A stretch of 64,000 nt of DNA from Campylobacteraceae bacterium (GTDB lineage: Bacteria; Campylobacterota; Campylobacteria; Campylobacterales; Campylobacteraceae). The notes beneath the pieces are model-generated. The model was not told the origin of the DNA, did no database searches, and saw only the letters and a program-made list of their open reading frames with translations. Position numbers and translations under genes: made by a program. The first letter of the stretch is position 1, and each line of letters starts with the position of its first letter. The stretch is from contig CAADYZ010000018.1 in NCBI GenBank assembly GCA_900753405.1, positions 1 to 64,000 on the forward strand, in the 5' to 3' direction. Positions 54,757 to 61,465 of the stretch are shown here, piece after piece.

Positions 54757-54762
54757 TATAAT
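54757..54762 (+). promoter_or_regulatory. -10 element of the OprC-like/ABC/NnrS operon
   Basis: TATAAT in the context GATTGTTATAATTC, with T-rich upstream text, lies 90 nt before the start codon. It fits the T-rich extended -10 promoters of Campylobacter. Confidence 0.6.
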
Positions 54763-54851
54763 TCGGAGTAAAAAAGTATGGTTAAACAAATTTTAAGTTT
54801 TAGCCAGAAATTTCAAATTCGATTTTGACAGAATTTTCCAAAAGGAGTCGT

Positions 54852-56687
54852 ATGAAAAAGGCAGTTTTTTGCACGCTTGGTTTGAGTTTGGCGTTTGGCG
54901 TCCAGCCGCAGCTTAGTTTTTCGCCGCCGCCACTTTTGACGCCAAACAGCGTGCTTTCAAGCGGTGTTGAAAATCAGTTTGACCACACTTCGCGGCAGTA
55001 TTTTAGCGTCTCTGGCGCGCTAAATGACGCCTTTACGCCGCTGCATTTTACTAGTCTGCTTTACGGGAGTAGCTCGCACTCGGCACTTCTTGGAAGGTTT
55101 CGCGCAAGCAACATCTACGGCGTTTTGTTTGGGTATTTCACAAAAGCAAATGATTATGAAGATGGCGATGGGCAAAAGCAAGGCTTTGGCTACACAAGAA
55201 GCGGCGGCGGCGCGGTTTTTGGCTACTTGCCTAACGCGTATAACGAGATTCGCACAACGATTCTTTACGACAACATCGCAAACGACAAGCAGCCTCACCA
55301 CGCCATTGACGCGACTCGCACGACTCGCGCGGTTTTCAAGGCTGATTACAGGCTTGGCGAGGAGGACGGCTCGAAAACTTTTTACCTCAACGCCTCTTAC
55401 CGCGACATCTCGCGGCGAGCGGACAATTTTGGGCTTCGCGGCGGGGCGTATCCTAAAAACAAAATGCAGGTTGAGCGGGAGATTTTCACCGCCCAAACCT
55501 CACTTGGGCTAAATTTGACCTCGAATTTTCACAACCATTTTGGCGTGAGTTTGCAGCAAGACAGCCACGAGGCAAACAGGTTTATGGCAAATCCGCCGAT
55601 TGTGAAAGAATGGACGCTGAATGCTTACAGAATGCCAGAAGTCAAGGTGCGAGAGATCAGCTTTTTTGAAAAATTCGAGTTTGACGCAGGAGGTGGAAAT
55701 AAATTTAATTTTGAAACTTCGTATCAACTAAACCGCGCAACTCTTGGCAAAAAAGACACGCTTGTGTCGCCAAACGGCAATGTGACGCCAAACAACATTT
55801 TTGCTGCTCATTACGGCAAAAGAGTTGAAGAAAGCGTTGAGAGAGAGGCGTTTAGTGCGGCGGCAACCTACGAATTTGTGCCAACAAAGATGCAAAGATA
55901 CGCGTTTTCGCTCGCCTCTTTGGCGCGAATTGGCACAAACGAGGAGCGTTTTAGCGCGATCAACCCAGCGGGCAACACCGCCCAAGCCCACGCAAACGCG
56001 GTGATCGGCAACCCTTTTGTGAAAAACGAGAGACACAACCAAGTCAAATTCGAATTTGACACCAAAACAGAGTTTTTTGGCGAGTATATGAAGCCGAAAT
56101 TTGACGAGAACGGCGTGCGGTTTAGCGGGTTTTTGCTAGCGGATTTTGCGGAGGATTTGATCATCTACGAGCGGTTTAAAAACGCCTCAAATCCACTTCT
56201 TAAAAACCACATCATCACCAAAAACACTGACGCTAGAATTTTTGCCGCAAACGCCGCTATCGAGGCAAATCTTTGGCGAGGATTTGGCGTAAAAGGCACG
56301 CTTTTGTGGAGCTACGGCGAGGATTTTAGCGCAAACCAACCACTCTACCAAGTCCGTCCGTTTGAGGCGACTTTTGGCGTGGATTACGCTGGTTTTGCGA
56401 CTTTTGGGCGGTTTAGCGTTGGCGCGGCGTTGCGTGCAGTCAGCGAGCAGCACAGACGCAGTCAAAGCCTTGGCATAGACGCGAAAAAGGGCGGTTTTGC
56501 AGTCACCGACATCTACGCGGCGGTGAGTTTTAGGGACAACATCGCACTTAAAATCGGTATCGACAACCTGCTTGACAAGACTTACAGCGAATATCTCAGC
56601 CTCTCGCACACCGATGTTTTCAAGCCAGTGCGCGCGGTCAATGCACCGGGTAGAGTCTTTTACCTAAGCTTAACAGGCAGTTTTTAG
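54852..56687 (+). CDS. OprC-like outer-membrane receptor barrel lacking the plug domain
   Basis: This 611-residue outer-membrane protein has a signal peptide (MKKAVFCTLGLSLAFGV). The chain then enters beta-strand text almost at once (NQFDHTSRQYFSVSGALND). DYEDGDGQ and the following strands resemble the barrel of OprC/NosA-type copper receptors. The C terminus (KIGIDNLLDKTYSEYLS, PGRVFYLSLTGSF) is that of TonB-dependent receptors with a terminal Phe. The usual plug of about 120-150 residues and a TonB box are not seen. KFEFD segments are encoded by iterated-motif copies. ATG 54852 follows AAAGGAGTCGT. The Fur-box-like site upstream and the ABC/NnrS genes downstream point to metal or metal-chelate uptake. 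A channel without a plug is the alternative. Confidence 0.75.
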   Translation: MKKAVFCTLGLSLAFGVQPQLSFSPPPLLTPNSVLSSGVENQFDHTSRQYFSVSGALNDAFTPLHFTSLLYGSSSHSALLGRFRASNIYGVLFGYFTKANDYEDGDGQKQGFGYTRSGGGAVFGYLPNAYNEIRTTILYDNIANDKQPHHAIDATRTTRAVFKADYRLGEEDGSKTFYLNASYRDISRRADNFGLRGGAYPKNKMQVEREIFTAQTSLGLNLTSNFHNHFGVSLQQDSHEANRFMANPPIVKEWTLNAYRMPEVKVREISFFEKFEFDAGGGNKFNFETSYQLNRATLGKKDTLVSPNGNVTPNNIFAAHYGKRVEESVEREAFSAAATYEFVPTKMQRYAFSLASLARIGTNEERFSAINPAGNTAQAHANAVIGNPFVKNERHNQVKFEFDTKTEFFGEYMKPKFDENGVRFSGFLLADFAEDLIIYERFKNASNPLLKNHIITKNTDARIFAANAAIEANLWRGFGVKGTLLWSYGEDFSANQPLYQVRPFEATFGVDYAGFATFGRFSVGAALRAVSEQHRRSQSLGIDAKKGGFAVTDIYAAVSFRDNIALKIGIDNLLDKTYSEYLSLSHTDVFKPVRAVNAPGRVFYLSLTGSF

Positions 56688-56713
56688 TAAAAACCAAATT
56701 TGAAAGGATTTGT

Positions 56714-57670
56714 ATGCAACGAAGAGATTTTTTGATCCGCTCGACTTCACTTGCGGCTTTGGCTTGCTTTCCAGCTTTTGGAGCGCAAAACTTCACTATT
56801 TACGGCGCGCCCGCGATGATCACCCTGCCGCTTGCCTACGCGCGTCACCACGGACAAGCGTGCAAGGTCAAGGACTTTTCGCTTCGCGTGTGGAACAGCC
56901 CTGACGAGTTGCGCGCGGGCTTTGTCAGCGGGAGTTACCAGCTCTCGTGCGCACCGATGAATGTCGGGGTGATTTTGGCGCACAAAGGGCTAAACATTAA
57001 GCTTCTAAGCGTGCTGACAAACGGACTAAACTACATTTTAAGCCGCAACGACAACATCAAAGAGCTAAAAGACTTGGAGGGCAAAAAGCTCATCATCCCG
57101 TTTAAAAACGACCTTCCAGACTTCGTTTTTAGCGCACTTTGCGACAAACTTGGCGTCAAAAAAAGCAAAATCGACATCCACTATGTCCAAACGCCGCCGC
57201 AAGCAGCGCAACTTTTTGTCGCAAAAGGCGAGTTTGACGCGGTTTTGAGCCAAGAGCCATTTAGCAGCGCGGTGACGCTTTTAGGCAAAAAACACGGCGT
57301 GAAAGTGCAACGCGCGATCGACATTCAAGCACTTTTTAAGGCGAGTTTTGGCGTTGGTGTAAAGCAGGCGGGGATGGTTGTAAATGGCGAGTTTTACGCG
57401 AAAAACCAGTCGTTTTTTGAAGCACTTAGCGGCGACTTGACGGAGGCGGTTGAGTGGATCAAATCGCACGAAACAAGCGCGGCGTCACTTGGAGCGCGCT
57501 ACCTTCCAGCGCCTGAACCTGCAATTAAAATGGCGATTAGGCATTCAAATTTGATCTACGCAAAAGCGGGCGAGGTTTATGCGGAGTTGAACGAGTTTTA
57601 CAAGATCATCTTCGCACAAAATCGCGACTTTTTGGGCGGCAAAATGCCTTCGCGGGAGCTTTTTTTATGA
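56714..57670 (+). CDS. ABC transporter substrate-binding protein (NitT/TauT-like, Tat-type signal)
   Basis: This is a 318-residue periplasmic binding protein. It starts with QRRDFLIRSTSLAALACFPAFGA, a twin-arginine-type signal (RRxFL). The mature part has the type 2 binding-protein fold with a NMT1/OMS-like region (LKDLEGKKLIIPFKNDLPDFVFSALCDKLGV, FDAVLSQEPFSSAV). The ligand is unknown. Such proteins bind small organic or chelated ligands. The start is ATG at 56714 after AAAGGATTTGT. It overlaps the permease gene by 4 nt, so the two are coupled. Confidence 0.85.
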   Translation: MQRRDFLIRSTSLAALACFPAFGAQNFTIYGAPAMITLPLAYARHHGQACKVKDFSLRVWNSPDELRAGFVSGSYQLSCAPMNVGVILAHKGLNIKLLSVLTNGLNYILSRNDNIKELKDLEGKKLIIPFKNDLPDFVFSALCDKLGVKKSKIDIHYVQTPPQAAQLFVAKGEFDAVLSQEPFSSAVTLLGKKHGVKVQRAIDIQALFKASFGVGVKQAGMVVNGEFYAKNQSFFEALSGDLTEAVEWIKSHETSAASLGARYLPAPEPAIKMAIRHSNLIYAKAGEVYAELNEFYKIIFAQNRDFLGGKMPSRELFL

Positions 57671-58470
57671 TTTTGCACGAGGGTTTTACGCTGCGTCAGT
57701 CGGCGTTTAAAAATCTCCTTGACTACGCGCTTTCATCGCTCTTGACGCTCTCGCTTGTCGTGCTGTTTTTTGCGGTGTGGCAGTTTGCTTCGCTCTATGT
57801 CAGCGAGGTCATTTTGCCAAAGCCGTTAAACACGCTTGAAGTGCTGTGGCAAAAGGGCGATGTTGGCGCGGTTTTACTGACTCTTAAACGCGCGCTTACG
57901 GCGATCTTCTTTGCCTACTTTGGCGGCGTTTGTTTAGGAATTTTAGCCGCAAATTTCAAGACTTTTGCCCGCGCCGTCAAACCCTTCATCGACATCCTAC
58001 AAGGCATCGCCCCCATCGCGTGGGTCGTACTTGCGCTGTTTTGGTTTGGCGTTGGGGATTTTAGCGTGGTTTTTACCTGTTTTGTGACGCTTCTGCCGCT
58101 GAGTTTTGGCGCGACTTTTGCAAGCATTTGGCAACTAGACGAGGGTTTAAGCGAGGTTTGCAAGGCTTACAAATTCGGTTTTTGCAAAAAAATGCGACTC
58201 TTTTGGCTGCCAAGCATCCTGCCGTTTTTGTTAAGCAACCTTAGCATTGTTTTTGCGATGGGCGTGAAAATCGCCGTGATGAGCGAGCTTTTGGGCGCGA
58301 GTGATGGCGTTGGGGCGAAAATTTTTGAGGCGAGGAATTTTTTGGATGCGGAGTTGATTTTTACTTACATTATCATAATGGTCGCGGTGATTTTGCTCTT
58401 TGAAGCACTCATCATCAAACCGCTGAAAATCATCTTCTTGCCGTGGCAACAAAGGGGCTCGAATGTTTGA
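57667..58470 (+). CDS. ABC transporter permease (NitT/TauT-like)
   Basis: This is a 267-residue inner-membrane permease of the BPD type with six or so hydrophobic segments. The EAA-like coupling loop reads EVCKAYKFGFCKKMRLFWLPSILPFLL, where conserved Gly follows about 9 residues after an Ala-rich start. KFGFCKK in this loop is encoded by an iterated-motif copy (ACAAATTCGGTTTTTGCAAA). It starts with ATGA overlapping the binding-protein stop and overlaps the ATPase gene by 8 nt. Confidence 0.88.
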   Translation: MILHEGFTLRQSAFKNLLDYALSSLLTLSLVVLFFAVWQFASLYVSEVILPKPLNTLEVLWQKGDVGAVLLTLKRALTAIFFAYFGGVCLGILAANFKTFARAVKPFIDILQGIAPIAWVVLALFWFGVGDFSVVFTCFVTLLPLSFGATFASIWQLDEGLSEVCKAYKFGFCKKMRLFWLPSILPFLLSNLSIVFAMGVKIAVMSELLGASDGVGAKIFEARNFLDAELIFTYIIIMVAVILLFEALIIKPLKIIFLPWQQRGSNV

Positions 58471-59143
58471 GGTTAAGAAGCTAAATTACCAAATCGGCGC
58501 AACGATGGTTGTCAAAAACTTTGACTTTTGCCTGAAAAAAGGCGAGATCAAAACGCTTTTTGGACCAAGCGGTTGCGGAAAAACAACGCTTTTGCGGCTT
58601 TTTGCGGGGCTTTTAGAGCCAAAAAGTGGCAGCATCACCCGCATAAAGTCAGCCTTTGTCTTTCAAACGCACTCGCTTTTTGAAAACCTAACCGCGTTGC
58701 AAAATGTCCAAGCCGTGAGCCAAAAGAGCCAGCAGGAGTGTTTGGAGTTGTTGCAACGCTTTGGCTTTTCGCGCAACGAGTGCTTTAAGTTTGCAAACGA
58801 GCTTAGTGGCGGGATGCGCGCGAGGGTGAGTTTTGCGCGAGCACTTGCTTACGAAGCGGAGATCTTGCTTTTAGACGAGCCGTTTTCGGGGCTTGACTTT
58901 GCGACAAGACAGCGACTTTTGGCGGCACTCACAAGCCAGATCAAGCGCGGAAAGTCGGCTGTGCTTGTCACGCACGATGCTTACGAGGCGGCGAGGCTAA
59001 GCGGTGAAGTCTGTTTTTTGAGCAAAACGCTCACGCAAATCACGCAATGTTTGAAGCTTGACACGCCGCTTGATGAGCGGGATGAGGCGTGTGTGGAGCT
59101 GATTTTGAAGCAACATTTTCAAGGAAGGGTTTGTGATGAATGA
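58463..59143 (+). CDS. ABC transporter ATP-binding protein (NitT/TauT-like)
   Basis: This 226-residue ATPase drives the importer. Walker A is LFGPSGCGKTTLLRLFAG. The Q-loop is AFVFQTHSLFENLTALQNV. The signature is FANELSGGMRARVSFARAL. Walker B is ILLLDEPFSGLD, and the switch His is in VLVTHDAYEAARL. It is short for the class, lacking C-terminal extensions. ATG 58463 overlaps the permease by 8 nt. The NnrS gene starts within its last codons. Confidence 0.92.
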   Translation: MFEVKKLNYQIGATMVVKNFDFCLKKGEIKTLFGPSGCGKTTLLRLFAGLLEPKSGSITRIKSAFVFQTHSLFENLTALQNVQAVSQKSQQECLELLQRFGFSRNECFKFANELSGGMRARVSFARALAYEAEILLLDEPFSGLDFATRQRLLAALTSQIKRGKSAVLVTHDAYEAARLSGEVCFLSKTLTQITQCLKLDTPLDERDEACVELILKQHFQGRVCDE

Positions 59144-60245
59144 TGTTTTAGACAAATTTTTTGCCTATCCGCTGCGGATTTTTTCGCTAAATGCGAGTTT
59201 TTTTGCCGTCTTCGCAGCACTTGGGCTGATCTTTTTCACGCCTGAGTTTGTCACGCTTCACCAATTTTTATTCACCCAAAGCTTTTTTGCGGCGAGTTTT
59301 GCGGCGTTTTTGCTCACGGCGATGCCTGTTTGGTGTGAAGTCAAAAGCTCGCTAAAACCCGTTGCGACCGCGCTTTTTAGCCTGCTTTGGCTAGCGGTTT
59401 TGGCGGAGGTTTTTTTTGACGCGGGCGAGTGGGCGATGAGCCTTTGGTGGCTTGCTTTTGCCTGCCTCAACGCCTTTTGGATGTTAAAAGCGCGGCTTAG
59501 CAAACACACCAGCATCGCCCTTTTGCTCTTTGGCGTCTTTACTCTTACGCTGCTTGATGCGATTTTGCAAAAACCAAATTTGATTTACGCAATTTTGCAC
59601 CTCTACGCTCTGGGCGTTGTCGTCATCGCCTTTCGCATCTCCGTCACGCTTGGCAACGAGCCGCTAAAAGAAGACTTCATTTTCTTGCCAAACCCCGTTA
59701 GCAAAAACATCACCTGTTTTTTGCTTGCCTTACTTGCGTTTGCGACTGCGTTTGAAACCGACCCGCGAGTCGAGGGCTTGCTCGCTCTAAGCGTTAGCCT
59801 TGCGAGTTTTTCGCGCCTTAGCGAGTGGCTTCACAAACCTTTTTTGACCACGCATTACACGCTGATCTTGTTTTTGCTTTACTTCGCGCTCGCACTCTCT
59901 TACGGCGCGGTTGGCGTGATGGGGTTGCTGCAAAGCGGCTTTTTTGGCGCGAGTATGCATCTGCTTAACATCGCCGTTTTGCTTGGCGTGGTTTTGCTGG
60001 TTTTCAACACCGCCTCACTTCGCCACACGACAAACCAACGCTTTTGTTACACGGCTTTTACGCGCGTGAGTTTTGGGCTGCTTTTTGCGGCGGGAATTTG
60101 GCGGTTTGTCGTGGCGCAACTTGCCTCAAACGCCGCCGCTTACATCCACGCCCCAGCGTTGTTGGTCGCCGTAGTTTTTGGATATTTCATCGTAAAATTC
60201 GCGCCGATTTTTGCCAAAGAGGAGTTTTTTAACGATGAGGATTAA
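59136..60245 (+). CDS. NnrS family membrane protein
   Basis: This 369-residue integral membrane protein has about 12 hydrophobic helices. NnrS proteins bind heme and copper and are linked to nitric oxide tolerance and denitrification. Marks seen are LHLYALGVVVIAFRISVTLGNE, SRLSEWLH and HLLNIAVLLGVVLLVFNTASLRHT; the histidines in these are candidate ligands. LQKPNLIYA is encoded by an iterated-motif copy. ATG 59136 is used; it overlaps the ATPase gene by 8 nt. Its place in an operon with a metal-type receptor and an Mrp carrier suggests metal or NO handling. Confidence 0.87.
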   Translation: MNDVLDKFFAYPLRIFSLNASFFAVFAALGLIFFTPEFVTLHQFLFTQSFFAASFAAFLLTAMPVWCEVKSSLKPVATALFSLLWLAVLAEVFFDAGEWAMSLWWLAFACLNAFWMLKARLSKHTSIALLLFGVFTLTLLDAILQKPNLIYAILHLYALGVVVIAFRISVTLGNEPLKEDFIFLPNPVSKNITCFLLALLAFATAFETDPRVEGLLALSVSLASFSRLSEWLHKPFLTTHYTLILFLLYFALALSYGAVGVMGLLQSGFFGASMHLLNIAVLLGVVLLVFNTASLRHTTNQRFCYTAFTRVSFGLLFAAGIWRFVVAQLASNAAAYIHAPALLVAVVFGYFIVKFAPIFAKEEFFNDED

Positions 60246-60289
60246 GCATTTTTGTGCTAGATTATGTCAAATTCGAATTTGGAGGAAAA

Positions 60290-61327
60290 ATGAACGAAGT
60301 TTTAGAAAAGTTGAGCCAAGTCATCTACCCGGGCTTTAAAAAGAGTATTGTTGAGTTTGGTTTTGTCAAGGAAGTTGAGGGGGATTTAGTCAAGCTTGAA
60401 ATTCCTAGCAACAAGCCAGAGGTGAGTCAGGCTTTGAGCGAGCAGATCGCCGCGCTGGGCTTGAAATGTGAGATCAAAACGCCGCATTTAGAGGCGCAAA
60501 AAAGCAACACTCTTAGCGGCAAAAACCTGCTTCCAAGCGTGAAGTATTTTGTGATGGTTTCAAGCGGAAAGGGCGGCGTTGGCAAAAGTACAACAACGCT
60601 GAATTTAGCGATCTGTCTTGCGAGAATGGGGCTAAAAGTCGGGCTTTTGGACGCGGATATTTACGGACCGAACATCGCGCGGATGATGGGGCTTGACGGC
60701 GCGAGTGTTGAGGTGGAGAATGAGCGCATCGTCCCGCTTAGCCGCTTTGGCGTTAAGATGATGAGTATGGGCGTTTTGGCTGAGAGTGCGCAAGGGTTAA
60801 TTTGGCGTGGGGCGATGATTATGAAAGTCATCGAGCAGCTTTTAGCCGAAGTTGCGTGGGGTGAGCTGGATGTGCTGTTGTTGGATATGCCTCCGGGGAC
60901 TGGGGACGCGCAGCTCACTCTTGCGCAAAGCGTGCCTGTAAATTGCGGCGTCATCGTCTCAACTCCGCAGGTTGTGGCGCTTGATGACAGCGCGCGAGCG
61001 TTTGATATGTTTGAAAAACTTCACATCCCAGTTGCAGGCATTGTCGAGAATATGAGTGGTTTTGTCTGTCCGTGCTGTGGTGAGGAGAGCGAGATTTTTG
61101 GCAAAGGTGGCGCGGCGGAGTTTGCCACTTCGCACAAAGCCCCGCTTCTAGCACAAATTCCGATCGAACCGCTTGTGCGTGAAGGCGGCGACATCGGCAG
61201 ACCAGTTAGCTTTTTTGAGCCAAATTGTGTGAGCGCGAGGCGTTACGACACCGCGGCTAAGAGGCTTTGGGAGTTTTTAGAGGGCAGTAAAGCGGCGGAC
61301 AACTCGCAAATTCAGCCTACGATGTAG
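60290..61327 (+). CDS. mrp: Mrp/ApbC iron-sulphur cluster carrier ATPase
   Basis: This 345-residue P-loop protein carries and inserts Fe-S clusters. The N-terminal MIP18-like (DUF59) segment (LEKLSQVIYPGFKKSIVEFGFVKEV) is followed by a deviant Walker A (VSSGKGGVGKSTTTLN). DADIYGPNIARMMG and LLDMPPGTGDAQLT are family motifs. The CxxC-type site is FVCPCCGEE. ATG 60290 follows GGAGGAAAA. The GGAGG overlaps the end of an iterated-motif copy (TCAAATTCGAATTTGGAGG). An upstream in-frame extension (DYVKFEFGGK) is repeat-coded and not used. It ends with an inverted motif pair. Confidence 0.93.
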   Translation: MNEVLEKLSQVIYPGFKKSIVEFGFVKEVEGDLVKLEIPSNKPEVSQALSEQIAALGLKCEIKTPHLEAQKSNTLSGKNLLPSVKYFVMVSSGKGGVGKSTTTLNLAICLARMGLKVGLLDADIYGPNIARMMGLDGASVEVENERIVPLSRFGVKMMSMGVLAESAQGLIWRGAMIMKVIEQLLAEVAWGELDVLLLDMPPGTGDAQLTLAQSVPVNCGVIVSTPQVVALDDSARAFDMFEKLHIPVAGIVENMSGFVCPCCGEESEIFGKGGAAEFATSHKAPLLAQIPIEPLVREGGDIGRPVSFFEPNCVSARRYDTAAKRLWEFLEGSKAADNSQIQPTM

Positions 61328-61335
61328 CTTTGGAT

Positions 61336-61375
61336 TCAAATTCGGTTTTTTCAAATTTGTTAAAACCGAATTTGA
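61336..61375 (+). terminator. Hairpin of inverted iterated motifs after mrp
   Basis: TCAAATTCGGTTTT (61336-61349) pairs perfectly over 14 bp with AAAACCGAATTTGA (61362-61375) across a 12-nt loop. It begins 8 nt after the mrp stop. T-richness beyond it is modest, so it is a probable rather than certain terminator. Confidence 0.65.
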
Positions 61376-61465
61376 TTTGTCGCCGCTGTTAAAAACGGCT
61401 TTTGAGCTAAATTTGCATTTTTAGTGAAATTCTGTTAAACTCTCATTTTGTCTGAAAGGATGGTT

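Larger units (their letters stand above)
54277..54851. other. Gap before the metal-type operon
   Basis: No gene is seen. Three iterated-motif copies lie near 54424-54448, 54532-54560 and 54805-54832. The last 150 bp are A/T-rich and hold a Fur-box-like site and a -10 element, annotated separately. A short open frame at 54171-54362 overlaps ppx and is not supported. Confidence 0.55.
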
